From: an uncultured Lachnobacterium sp.
GTDB lineage: Bacteria > Bacillota > Clostridia > Lachnospirales > Lachnospiraceae
Length of the DNA: 15,829 nucleotides
Direction: 5' to 3'
Assembly: GCA_900546625.1 (NCBI GenBank)
Contig: URDU01000046.1
Location: forward strand, 1 to 15,829
A program made the position numbers and the translations under genes. Of the stretch, positions 1 to 6,714 are shown in pieces. The notes beneath the pieces are model-generated. The model ran no database searches, was not told the DNA's origin, and saw only the letters and a program-made list of their open reading frames with translations. The first letter of the stretch is position 1, and every line of letters starts with the position of its first letter.

Positions 1-701
1 GATAAAACCTGTTTCTGCTTTTGTAACGTTGCATTATCTGACTTTAAGGAACTAATCGTCTTATCATATTTCCGGACCTGTGTCTGAAAGTTCTCCATTG
101 CAGGAAAGAATTTCTGTAAAAGTTCTACCGCTTTATCTGTATTTTTACCGGCATTAAAGAAATTTGTGTTTTCCAGCGAATCAGTAATCTGCTTAGCCTG
201 CCGGGTAAGATGTGCTGCTTCTTTAAAAAGTCGTGGTGGAATATGTTCGCGTCCGGTCATGCTGGCGGCTTCTCCACGTTCCAGATCTGGATATTTTTCT
301 ACCATATGTTTCCAGAACTCATCTTGCCACCAGGTCAGCTTTTTCTTATTTCCAAGAATCTCTTTTGCACAGAGCCTCCCATCTTGGGTTATCGGGACAA
401 AGGAAAGGTGCATATGTGGAGTTTTCTCGTCCATATGCACCACAGCCGAAAGGATTGTCTTTGAATCTTGATATTTCTCTATAAATTCCAAAGCTATTTG
501 GAAATACGCTCTGACTTCACTCTTTTTCTTACCTTTGAAAAATTCTGGTGTAGCAGTAATCAAGGCTTCAACAACACGTACACTGTCTTTGCGTGTCCGG
601 CATCCATATTCTTCAATCAATCGATTCAACTCTGCCCGATACTTCCCGACTGGTTCAATTAGGTGATAATCAAGTGCTTTCGTTCTAAGAATATAGACGA
701 T
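1..701 (-). pseudogene. MobV-family relaxase (Pre/Mob plasmid mobilization protein), 5'-truncated and running off the window
   Basis: Seen: on the minus strand a single frame is open from about 701 to the window edge, ended upstream by an in-frame stop at 702-704. It encodes about 233 residues with no start codon of the expected family N-terminus. The segment near 370-440 reads HMDEKTPHMH, the histidine triad (HxDExTPHxH) that binds metal in MobV relaxases. It is preceded by GCRTRKDS and followed by LCAKEILGN and WWQDEFW, all typical of this family. The last visible part (about 1-130) is polar and coiled-coil-like. Known: these enzymes nick the origin of transfer of mobilizable plasmids and integrative elements. 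Recognisable homology starts at about 687 (RTKALDYHLIEP), so roughly the first 30 residues, which carry the first relaxase motif, are missing. The gene is probably inactive. The C-terminus is outside the window. Confidence 0.85.
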
Positions 702-1014
702 TTAATTAAAATAGAGAAAGGGCTCATTAAGCTTCCAGAAGGAAAAACAATAATACAGGTATGATTATTGTTTTGAAAATACTTCTACAAACGCAGAAGT
801 TGCTAAGTTTATAATCGATTGTATTTCAGAAGATTTACAATGCTTGCTCGAATATAGACATTTAAAAGTATGTAAAGATACTTATCTTTCGTTTATATCA
901 AAGGAATGCTTTGTTATTGCACAAGAAAAAGATAATGTGTTGCATTATTATGACATGATAAAGACATGTCAAAGCAATTTATATACTTATCTATATGAAA
1001 CCGGAAAAGCTTAA
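690..1014 (+). pseudogene. Decayed ORF of unknown function with a frameshift
   Basis: Seen: the plus strand codes for a plausible peptide in two consecutive frames. From 690 it reads NIDDLIKIEKGLIKLPEGKTIIQ and meets a stop at 762-764. From 763 the next frame reads DYCFENTSTNAEVAKF and runs to a stop at 1012-1014. Joining the two frames at about 760 gives one continuous charged, soluble sequence of about 107 residues without a start codon. I do not recognise the family. The block abuts the broken 5' end of the relaxase gene, so I infer a gene fragment left by a recombination or deletion event. It could instead be non-coding AT-rich sequence. Confidence 0.4.
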
Positions 1015-1070
1015 TAATGGTACATAAAAATAATCAGATTGAATACAATCTAAATAAAGATAATTTATGA

Positions 1071-1099
1071 TTGACTTTCTTAGTTATATCAGTTATATT
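1071..1099 (+). promoter_or_regulatory. Sigma-A promoter of the AbiF-linked small RNA
   Basis: TTGACT at 1071-1076 and TATATT at 1094-1099 are separated by exactly 17 bases. Transcription would start near 1106, a few bases before the first hairpin of the predicted RNA, leaving essentially no other leader. The position is what a dedicated small-RNA promoter needs. Confidence 0.65.
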
Positions 1100-1105
1100 A
1101 TCTTT

Positions 1106-1175
1106 AGTGATCAGATTGCAGAAACTTGAGAAGCCTGCGATCGGGGGAGGGTGCCGAGGCCCCTCTCCTTTTTTA
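1106..1175 (+). ncRNA. Predicted small RNA of two tandem hairpins upstream of abiF (abiF RNA-like antitoxin)
   Basis: Seen: hairpin 1 pairs GATTGCAG (1114-1121) with CTGCGATC (1135-1142), eight pairs with one G-U, around a 13-base loop. Hairpin 2 follows at once, pairing GGGGAGGG (1144-1151) with CCCTCTCC (1161-1168), then six T (1169-1174), so it doubles as an intrinsic terminator. A 17-base-spaced promoter lies just upstream and an Abi_2/AbiF gene starts 28 bases downstream. Known, from memory: a conserved 'abiF RNA' motif upstream of abiF genes has been described, and AbiF with its RNA was later shown to act as a toxin-antitoxin pair ancestral to Cas13. Inference: this is such an RNA. Alternatively it is only a leader terminator or attenuator of abiF. 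I cannot check the covariance model. Confidence 0.72.
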
Positions 1176-1202
1176 TTTGGAACATTTTGCAGCGAGGTAC
1201 AT

Positions 1203-2141
1203 ATGAGCAAACCGTTTATTACATATACCGCACAGATTGAAAAACTGAAAAATGAAAAAGATCTAGTTATTACAGATGATGACTTTGCGGTAGAATCCCT
1301 GCAAAATATCAGTTACTATGCACTAATTGGCGGATACAAACATCCTTTTATTGATATTCATACCCGCAAATACATTAATGAAGCATGTTTTGAAGATATA
1401 GTTGCTCTTTATGAATTTGATGAAGAGTTACGTGGAATATTCTTTAAATATTTATGTCGTGTAGAAAGAAAAATGCGTTCGTCCATTTCTTATCACTTCT
1501 GCAAAAAATATGGAGAACGTCAAGAAGAATATCTTAACTTCAATAATTACAGCAATATTACAAAAAATAAAAATGGAATTACTAAATTAATCAAAATGCT
1601 AGATATGATGGCTAATAAAAATAAGGATCATGAATATCTTGTTTATCAACGTAACAAATATCATAATATTCCGTTATGGGTGATTATGAATACCCTTACT
1701 TTTGGTCAGATATCCAAAATGTTTGAATTTTTACCTCAAAATATTCAAGGAGCAATTTGCCAGGATTTTGGAAATGTCAAGAAAAATGAAATGATAAAAT
1801 ATTTAAAGGTATTAACGCTGTACCGAAATGTATGTGCGCATAACGAAAGGTTGTTTTCATATCACACATATATTGACATTCCAGATACATTGTTACATAA
1901 AAAATTAGGAATTTCTAAAAACGGTTCAAAATATATATATGGTAAAAATGACTTGTTTAGTGTAGTCATTACTTTTCGTTATCTACTTCCAAAGGCTGAT
2001 TTTTTACTGTTTAAAAAGCAATTGTGGCATATTTTTGACAGATATCAAAAGCAGAATTTAAATTTGAAGTTGAATGCTCTTTTTGAATATATGGGATTTC
2101 CGTGTAACTGGAAAGAGATAACAAAATTTCGCAAAATATAA
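1203..2141 (+). CDS. abiF: Abi_2 / AbiD-AbiF family abortive infection protein (HEPN RNase-like toxin)
   Basis: 312 residues from the ATG at 1203. GAGG at 1194-1197 lies five bases upstream; the longer open frame to 1071 would read through the upstream hairpins and promoter, so I reject it. Seen: family-like N-terminus (MSKPF, QIEKLK), a YYALIGGYKHPF block near 38-49, a VERKMRSSI helix near 87-95, and RNVCAHNE at 208-215, which fits the RxxxxH motif of HEPN ribonucleases (R208, H213). R92 and H98 form a second, five-spaced pair that may or may not be functional. Known: Abi_2 proteins mediate abortive infection of phage-infected cells, and AbiF HEPN proteins are relatives of Cas13. The gene sits directly behind a self-contained two-hairpin RNA, the arrangement of AbiF-RNA toxin-antitoxin units, and next to a broken relaxase gene, which suggests horizontal arrival. 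AbiD or another Abi_2 subgroup is possible; the symbol rests mainly on the RNA. Confidence 0.82.
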   Translation: MSKPFITYTAQIEKLKNEKDLVITDDDFAVESLQNISYYALIGGYKHPFIDIHTRKYINEACFEDIVALYEFDEELRGIFFKYLCRVERKMRSSISYHFCKKYGERQEEYLNFNNYSNITKNKNGITKLIKMLDMMANKNKDHEYLVYQRNKYHNIPLWVIMNTLTFGQISKMFEFLPQNIQGAICQDFGNVKKNEMIKYLKVLTLYRNVCAHNERLFSYHTYIDIPDTLLHKKLGISKNGSKYIYGKNDLFSVVITFRYLLPKADFLLFKKQLWHIFDRYQKQNLNLKLNALFEYMGFPCNWKEITKFRKI

Positions 2142-2308
2142 GCGGAGATATGAGCAAAAATATTTCCACTTATATTTAAAGCTATTATATTTTTAGCGAT
2201 TTCTTCGAACTATTCAACCCATCCACACAATTAAACAAAATCACAATTGGCTTGTATACTACAATCATAAACAAAAGAAATTCTCATACTAAATTTTTTC
2301 ATAGACCA

Positions 2309-2344
2309 GGCTGGTACACTTCACATGTACCGGCTTTCTCTTTG
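2309..2344 (+). terminator. Putative terminator in the gap after abiF
   Basis: GCTGGTACA (2310-2318) pairs with TGTACCGGC (2326-2334), nine pairs with one G-U, around a seven-base loop, followed by the T-rich TTTCTCTTT. It lies about 170 bases after the abiF stop. The rest of the 2142-2466 gap is AT-rich with no gene that I can support; a promoter for the next gene is at 2365-2393. Confidence 0.5.
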
Positions 2345-2364
2345 TATTCGTAATAGAAAAAGTA

Positions 2365-2393
2365 TTGCAGTAAAGTAAATAAATCAGTATCAT
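2365..2393 (+). promoter_or_regulatory. Putative promoter of the 2467 gene
   Basis: TTGCAG at 2365-2370 and TATCAT at 2388-2393 with a 17-base spacer. The following gene starts about 70 bases downstream with its own strong ribosome binding site. Confidence 0.4.
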
Positions 2394-2466
2394 ATATTTA
2401 TACATACAAGTAGCGGAGAAGCTTTAGAATACAAACATGATATAAAAGCAGATTGGGGAGGAGCAC

Positions 2467-3201
2467 ATGACAGCACCATTCAGAGATTTAGGTAACATAA
2501 CAGATAGCGGGAATGACAAAAAGTGGGATTATCATGAGCAGATGGCAAAGTATCAGATGGATGATTCAGAATTCAGCCAAAAAAAGGAAATGACAAGACT
2601 GCTGATGAATGCGATGGATGATTACAATGCCGGAAAAGTGGCTCCGGACACTATAGGAGCAGATTATTTTTTCCTTAACCAGTTCATGACCTATGAAATG
2701 GAGTATGACTTTATTGCGATAGAGATGGACTTTTTAGAGCACTGCAGGGAAAGACTTGATGAGTTTAACAAAGTTGGATGGTATGGTGATGAAGAGCATA
2801 TTAACTATGGACCGGGGCTTTCTGTGAAAAAGAGGATAATGCGCCTGATATACAATGGAGCTAAGCTTAAGGATGAGTATTGTCTCGCACTGATTAAGTA
2901 CCTTTATAAGCTGTACCACAAGAAGGAGTACAACAGAATCAAGAGATTCAGCAGGATTTCAGCAAGAGAAATTTTGGATGTGGTAAATGACAATGAAGAT
3001 GGTTCAATAGATTCGGCAATTGGTCGTGTACTTGGCATGTGCCATTTCATGAATATAAAAGAGGATGAAATGTGTATTATACTATACCATGCTCTGAATG
3101 AACACCGAATAACCTTGCTTCAATACATAGATGATGATGACATTGGCATTGACGTACTGAATCTGGACAAGGAGCTGATTACAGCTACACAAAGTTTATA
3201 G
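2467..3201 (+). CDS. Hypothetical protein, soluble and helical; 3' end possibly frameshifted
   Basis: 244 residues. GGGGAGG at about 2456-2462 supports the ATG at 2467. I do not recognise the family. The sequence is charged and predicted largely helical, rich in Met, Asp and Tyr, without signal peptide or membrane segments. A DDDD run lies near the C-terminus. Seen at the 3' end: the frame closes at 3201, but another frame remains open from 3177 to 3293 and reads like real protein (YSYTKFIAAVRERKIPFGYL). The current C-terminus may therefore result from a frameshift, or a fragment of another gene may lie downstream. No neighbour suggests a function. Confidence 0.6.
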   Translation: MTAPFRDLGNITDSGNDKKWDYHEQMAKYQMDDSEFSQKKEMTRLLMNAMDDYNAGKVAPDTIGADYFFLNQFMTYEMEYDFIAIEMDFLEHCRERLDEFNKVGWYGDEEHINYGPGLSVKKRIMRLIYNGAKLKDEYCLALIKYLYKLYHKKEYNRIKRFSRISAREILDVVNDNEDGSIDSAIGRVLGMCHFMNIKEDEMCIILYHALNEHRITLLQYIDDDDIGIDVLNLDKELITATQSL

Positions 3202-3399
3202 CGGCTGTCAGAGAACGGAAGATACCATTTGGGTATCTGGCAGGCACGAATATCGAAAATACGGTAAGACAGATATATGATAGTGCACTTTGAAGCACTT
3301 ATAAAATCGCATTATAATAATGGTGCAGCAGGATTTTTTGTGGATGTTATCATGACATGGATTCAAAAAGAAATGGAGAGCTTTTATGAAAAAAATTAA
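3177..3399 (+). pseudogene. Out-of-frame coding remnants between two hypothetical genes
   Basis: Seen: from 3177 one frame reads DYSYTKFIAAVRERK and KIPFGYLAGTNIENTVRQIY before TGA at 3291-3293. A second frame, open from the ATG at 3277, reads FEALIKSHYNNGAAGFF and ends in TWIQKEMESFYEKN at TAA 3397-3399, overlapping the next gene by 14 bases. Both have protein-like composition, neither has a ribosome binding site, and a promoter with consensus -10 lies inside. I infer decayed C-terminal pieces of one or two former genes; the family is not recognised. Confidence 0.4.
3290..3318 (+). promoter_or_regulatory. Strong sigma-A promoter of the 3386 gene
   Basis: TTGAAG at 3290-3295, a 17-base spacer and a perfect TATAAT at 3313-3318. 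It sits inside the remnant coding sequence, about 60 bases before the next start codon. Confidence 0.6.
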
Positions 3400-4162
3400 A
3401 AAATGTGGATTTGTTTTGATTGTTTGCTTAGTTTCCGTGATTATAGTTGGAGTTTATTTTATAAATCAAAACTGGACAATTAGATATGCTTCTGTATTTG
3501 ACGGATTTTTCGGAAAGGGCAATTGGAAGTGTATTGATGAAGAGAAAAAGGATAGCCTTATTTACGATGAATATGAAATAAACAATATCTATCCGGAGCT
3601 GTCAGAGAATGTTCCGGGAAAATTCCATAATTGGTATATTTTATATGATGATGGTCAAAATGAATCAATCTGGCATATCACAGATCATGTTTATAAAATA
3701 AACAATGATAAGTATAGCATTATCAACCATAATCGATTATCGGCTAAGCAGGCATTGACGATGGAATTGATGGACATTTCATTTGATGTAATAGGGGACA
3801 ATATAAAAAGTGACATTATAGAAGAATATCTTCCTCAAACTGAATCGGATTGTATAGAAGTCGGCATATCCTACGAGGGTGGTAATCCCAAGCCTGAATT
3901 TTATGATAAACTGTTGAAAGAAAGCTGGTTCAAAAGCAACGAAGTCTCTGCAGAACATTACCTGTCAATGGACACTGCTGATTTTTATATAGATATCAAA
4001 GCATATGATTATCGGATAAAAAAGCTTTCAGATACAGAAAAAGATCATTTAATGAACAGTTTAGAAACGATTGAACAGGGATTGCGTGATAAATATGGAG
4101 AACATGCTTCATATAAAATTTACTTTGACGATTTTCATCAGGCAGAGTACAAGGCACAATGA
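3386..4162 (+). CDS. Hypothetical membrane-anchored extracytoplasmic protein
   Basis: 258 residues. A GGAGAG ribosome binding site at 3375-3380 supports the ATG at 3386. Seen: a basic start (MKKIKKCG) followed by one hydrophobic segment at about residues 8-26 (FVLIVCLVSVIIVGVYF), then a polar, Asp/Glu/Tyr-rich domain. There is no lipobox at the end of the hydrophobic stretch, so I infer a signal anchor or uncleaved signal peptide with the rest outside the membrane. The family is not recognised. The gene has its own consensus promoter and a small out-of-phase ORF overlaps or follows its 3' end. A strong terminator at 4420-4467 closes the unit. Confidence 0.6.
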   Translation: MKKIKKCGFVLIVCLVSVIIVGVYFINQNWTIRYASVFDGFFGKGNWKCIDEEKKDSLIYDEYEINNIYPELSENVPGKFHNWYILYDDGQNESIWHITDHVYKINNDKYSIINHNRLSAKQALTMELMDISFDVIGDNIKSDIIEEYLPQTESDCIEVGISYEGGNPKPEFYDKLLKESWFKSNEVSAEHYLSMDTADFYIDIKAYDYRIKKLSDTEKDHLMNSLETIEQGLRDKYGEHASYKIYFDDFHQAEYKAQ

Positions 4163-4193
4163 TATTTATTACATTTTTTATTTATGGCTGGCA

Positions 4194-4355
4194 ATGGCAT
4201 CAGCGGGAATTATTTTTAAAGGAAAATGTACATCAGGAACATTTAAAAAGATAATGGATGAACTATATAACAGAGAAGAAAGAGACGAGTTTGTAGGTGT
4301 TCAACTCTATTATTTCAAAAAGCATTATAATTCGTTGATTCGCAGAGGTATGTAG
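4194..4355 (+). CDS. Possible small ORF or gene remnant (53 residues)
   Basis: The frame reads MASAGIIFKGKC and ends in KKHYNSLIRRGM, a plausible helical, basic C-terminus. It lacks a clear ribosome binding site, and the same frame stays open upstream into the end of the 3386 gene, so it may be the tail of a decayed gene. In another phase an ATG overlapping the previous TGA opens only a very short frame. The rest of the 4163-4516 gap holds the terminator at 4420-4467 and nothing else I can support. Confidence 0.3.
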   Translation: MASAGIIFKGKCTSGTFKKIMDELYNREERDEFVGVQLYYFKKHYNSLIRRGM

Positions 4356-4419
4356 TATCTGATTTAGGAATAACAGTAGTGATTATTGAACATTATCGGA
4401 CAATTTTTTACTTATTACA

Positions 4420-4467
4420 GGGCAAATCAAATTCGGTATAAAGCGGTTTGATTTGCCCTCGTTTTTT
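4420..4467 (+). terminator. Strong intrinsic terminator between convergent units
   Basis: GGGCAAATCAAA (4420-4431) pairs perfectly over 12 bases with TTTGATTTGCCC (4447-4458), followed by TCGTTTTTT. The T-tract serves the plus strand. The hairpin may also help stop the minus-strand LytTR/DUF3021 operon, which ends at 4517, although no T-tract follows it in that direction. Confidence 0.85.
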
Positions 4468-4516
4468 GCTTCGATATTGCAGAGCGTCACTCTACAGACA
4501 CGCAGTACGAACAAGT

Positions 4517-4948
4517 CTATAATTCCTTGATTTTTTCATTCATTTTTCTGGCATCATTGCGATAGTGAAGCATGAAGCCTCCCCAAATTATAAATGCCAA
4601 AGCTATTTGAAATATGGCTGCGATAATTCCGTGAAGGATAGAACTTGTTCCTCCTATCCATCCGACAGTATATGCGACGATTGTATAAATAACACAGCCT
4701 GTTCCCATGTGGATAATTACCTTAAAAGGCATTGGAAGATTGTCTTTGTGATAAATCATGGTCGGAAGTCCAAAACCCAGACCTACAATTATGCATCCGA
4801 TAACCATTTTGGAAAATTGGTAATTATCTAAACTGAAATTACCGTCATAGGCGATGTCAAATACCATTCCTGTAATGCAGAAAATGGTTAATGCTATACC
4901 AATGCTTGTTATAGTGTTTTTAATCAAATCTTTCATAGTTTCTCTCAT
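4517..4948 (-). CDS. DUF3021 family membrane protein, probable inhibitor partner of the LytTR regulator
   Basis: 143 residues with four hydrophobic segments (about 13-32, 47-63, 75-96 and 103-125) and a basic cytoplasmic tail. The layout matches DUF3021 proteins. The AGGAGG for its ATG at 4948 (4955-4960 on the plus strand) overlaps the stop of the upstream LytTR gene, so the two are translationally coupled. Known: in LytTR regulatory systems such as HdrRM and BrsRM of streptococci, a small multi-pass membrane protein holds its partner LytTR activator inactive. Inference: this protein does the same here and senses an unknown membrane signal. A second in-frame ATG lies four codons downstream. 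Confidence 0.8.
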   Translation of the reverse strand: MRETMKDLIKNTITSIGIALTIFCITGMVFDIAYDGNFSLDNYQFSKMVIGCIIVGLGFGLPTMIYHKDNLPMPFKVIIHMGTGCVIYTIVAYTVGWIGGTSSILHGIIAAIFQIALAFIIWGGFMLHYRNDARKMNEKIKEL

Positions 4949-4958
4949 TTTTGTCCTC

Positions 4959-5396
4959 CTATAAACCCAGATATTTTTTAAACTCAGGCAGATATTTTCT
5001 TGATACGTAATCCTTACATCCGTTTTTTAGTTTCAAAAGAAGAGTGCCGCTAAAACCAGCCTCGACATTGCTCATATAAGACAGATTGACCAAAGTTGAT
5101 TTTGAAATTTGCATAAATCCGGCACCAAGCTGCTGTTGCATTTCGTACAGTCTTTTTCGGGAACGGTAGCGGTGTTCTTTGCCATAAATAATAGTATCCT
5201 TGTTTTCTACCCTTACCATGTATATTTCTTTTGGTTGCAAAATGACAATATCATTTTCATTTTGTAAAGCTGTAATTGGGCTTTCATTTGAACCGAATAT
5301 ATCAAGGGTACGCTGGACGCTGTCAGTGATTTTATCTGTATATATGATGGCATATGGTTCGCGGTATTCTGGTGAAAGTTCAATACTTACCTTCAT
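4959..5396 (-). CDS. LytTR-domain DNA-binding transcriptional regulator
   Basis: 145 residues, lacking a response-regulator receiver domain. Seen: a short N-terminal part (1-45), then a LytTR domain at about 46-145 with the usual landmarks: IYMVRVENKDTIIYG, a YRSRKRLYEMQ helix, FMQISKSTLVNLSYM, and the final YVSRKYLPEFKKYLG. An AGGAGG a few bases before the ATG (visible as its complement at 5403-5408) supports the start. LytTR proteins bind direct repeats through beta-strands rather than a helix-turn-helix. It is first in an operon with the DUF3021 gene, and its promoter has two matching 12-base direct repeats 21 bases apart, so autoactivation is likely. With no receiver, control probably comes from the membrane partner. 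Confidence 0.88.
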   Translation of the reverse strand: MKVSIELSPEYREPYAIIYTDKITDSVQRTLDIFGSNESPITALQNENDIVILQPKEIYMVRVENKDTIIYGKEHRYRSRKRLYEMQQQLGAGFMQISKSTLVNLSYMSNVEAGFSGTLLLKLKNGCKDYVSRKYLPEFKKYLGL

Positions 5397-5426
5397 GTAA
5401 AATCCTCCTTTCTTTTTGGTGAGTTA

Positions 5427-5455
5427 ATCATACAATATTTCATACATAATGTCTC
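5427..5455 (-). promoter_or_regulatory. Putative promoter of the LytTR-DUF3021 operon
   Basis: On the minus strand TATGAT (plus-strand 5427-5432) lies 17 bases after GAGACA (5450-5455). The -10 is good and the -35 poor (4 of 6), which fits an activator-dependent promoter. The direct repeats begin nine bases upstream of the -35. Confidence 0.5.
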
Positions 5456-5463
5456 GCATTTGG

Positions 5464-5496
5464 ATGTAAGTGGCGAAAAAACATATGTAAGATGCG
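5464..5496 (-). promoter_or_regulatory. Candidate LytTR operator: two 12-base direct repeats
   Basis: ATGTAAGTGGCG at 5464-5475 and ATGTAAGATGCG at 5485-5496 match at 10 of 12 positions and are 21 bases apart, two helical turns. LytTR regulators such as AgrA use roughly nine-base direct repeats with this period. The proximal copy lies just upstream of the predicted -35 of the LytTR gene. The same region also faces the divergent DUF4300-like gene. Between here and that gene there is also a 13-base palindrome, CAGGATAATCCTG, at 5503-5515. Confidence 0.6.
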
Positions 5497-5572
5497 TTAA
5501 AGCAGGATAATCCTGATAAGTTTTGCTATCGGAAGATATGTGAGTCTGCACACCAGACGATACAATCGAAAT

Positions 5573-5603
5573 TTGACATGTTGGAAGTTTTAGTGATTAA
5601 TAT
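5573..5603 (+). promoter_or_regulatory. Putative promoter of the DUF4300-like lipoprotein gene
   Basis: A perfect TTGACA at 5573-5578 is followed by overlapping -10 candidates: TTAATA at 5597-5602 (18-base spacer) or TAATAT at 5598-5603 (19-base spacer). This leaves a leader of about 90 bases containing the GTAC repeat cluster. Confidence 0.45.
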
Positions 5604-5622
5604 TTCTTTAATTTTGTCAGCA

Positions 5623-5681
5623 TACTATTTACATAGTACAAATAGTAATGTACTTTAAAAAAGTACAGGACAGTACAAATA
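5623..5681 (+). repeat. Cluster of GTAC-centred inverted and direct repeats in the leader of the lipoprotein gene
   Basis: TACTATTT (5623-5630) is inverted as AAATAGTA (5640-5647); GTACTTT (5650-5656) is inverted as AAAGTAC (5660-5666); and AGTACAAATA occurs twice (5635-5644 and 5672-5681). Four GTAC cores fall within 41 bases. This could be a repressor operator or RNA hairpins in the leader; I cannot tell which. Confidence 0.5.
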
Positions 5682-5703
5682 ATCAGAAAGAGATATGATA
5701 ATC

Positions 5704-6618
5704 ATGAAAAAGAAATTAATCACAATAATAGTTGGAATGCTGCTTTGTGCAGAGCTGTTTGGCGGTTGTGGTAATAAGAATATAAACAAGGATAATATTA
5801 CCACGGATACTGCCGAGGAGTCGAAACAGCAGGATTCGGATAAAAAACAGGAGCTGCCAACTGCAACATATATGGGTGGAAGCAATACCATTACTGAGGT
5901 GTGCGAGGAGCTTGGTTCAGCCGGGGCATCGCATGTAGATACCTTTAAAGAATGGGTGACCGATTTTGCGGATTCTGCCGGGAAGAATGCAAAGCTTGAG
6001 GATACCTGGTCAGATGCATATAAAATGAAAGCAGATACCGGTAAATGTATGGATGGCTGGGAGGAAAAGCATGACTATTCAGATGCAGATTGCAGAATGA
6101 CAGCTTTTCTTTTGCTGGATGGGCTGCTTCACGCAAAGTCAACGGAAGATAGCTATAGCGGCACATATTTAATGTTTGATACAGAAGCAATAGATAATGT
6201 AGACAGGTATGAAATCATAAGGCAGAATAAGGACATGTTTACTACATTATACGGAGAAAAGAGTATTACGGACGATAAACATCCTGAAAAGACATTCTCT
6301 GACAACTGGAAGAAGTATGGCTTTCAAATAGACAGTGATCGTATTTCACTTATTAGTATAGCAATATATGATCCGGATTCTGATGCTATGTTCGTGGGAC
6401 ATACAGGTTTATTGATAAAGTACAGTGACTATTATCTGTTTGTAGAAAAAATAGCATTTGAGCAGCCATATCAGGCAACAAAGGTGAATGATATGGATGA
6501 ATTATTAAGTATTCTTTCACTAAGACCTGAGTATTTCGGAGATGAGAAGGAGGCTGGACCGTTTGTATATAATAATGGAGACTATGTTGGAACATTAGAA
6601 TTACAAAGTGCAGAGTAG
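5704..6618 (+). CDS. DUF4300-like lipoprotein
   Basis: 304 residues from the ATG at 5704. An in-frame ATG at 5695 sits only two bases after the AAGAG ribosome binding site, so the later start (MKKKLITIIV) fits better. Seen: a basic start, a hydrophobic core and lipobox LFGGC with the acylated Cys at about residue 22, then a Ser/Thr/Asp/Gln linker. The domain has CRMTAFLLLDGLL, NWKKYGFQ, RISLISIAIYDPD, MFVGHTGLLI and LFVEKIAFEQPYQA, which match my memory of DUF4300 proteins from Clostridia and Streptococcus. The function of that family is unknown; the protein should be anchored on the outer face of the membrane. The divergent promoter region is shared with the LytTR operon, so LytTR control is possible but unproven. 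No terminator is obvious after the gene. Confidence 0.75.
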   Translation: MKKKLITIIVGMLLCAELFGGCGNKNINKDNITTDTAEESKQQDSDKKQELPTATYMGGSNTITEVCEELGSAGASHVDTFKEWVTDFADSAGKNAKLEDTWSDAYKMKADTGKCMDGWEEKHDYSDADCRMTAFLLLDGLLHAKSTEDSYSGTYLMFDTEAIDNVDRYEIIRQNKDMFTTLYGEKSITDDKHPEKTFSDNWKKYGFQIDSDRISLISIAIYDPDSDAMFVGHTGLLIKYSDYYLFVEKIAFEQPYQATKVNDMDELLSILSLRPEYFGDEKEAGPFVYNNGDYVGTLELQSAE

Positions 6619-6714
6619 TAATAATGAAAATCCAAAATCGCCTTTTCCGTAGCGTATTTCCTGAAAAAGATTTTGTAGGAAGATATGGCGGCAAAACATC
6701 CCATGACAAAAAGG

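Noticed and set aside
166..662. Plus-strand ORFs of 64-101 residues
   Set aside because: They are shadows of the minus-strand relaxase frame, which carries the family motifs.
1106..1175. CRISPR repeat or mini-array associated with a Cas13-like effector
   Set aside because: There are only two different hairpins, with no repeated unit or spacers; the protein is of AbiF size, not a Cas13.
1071..1202. N-terminal extension of the AbiF-like protein by 44 residues
   Set aside because: It would start at a TTG that is the -35 box and read through both hairpins and the T-tract; the ATG at 1203 has a proper ribosome binding site.
5650..5666. Intrinsic terminator formed by GTACTTT/AAAGTAC
   Set aside because: The stem is AT-rich and short and is not followed by a T-tract on either strand; it fits better as part of the GTAC repeat cluster.
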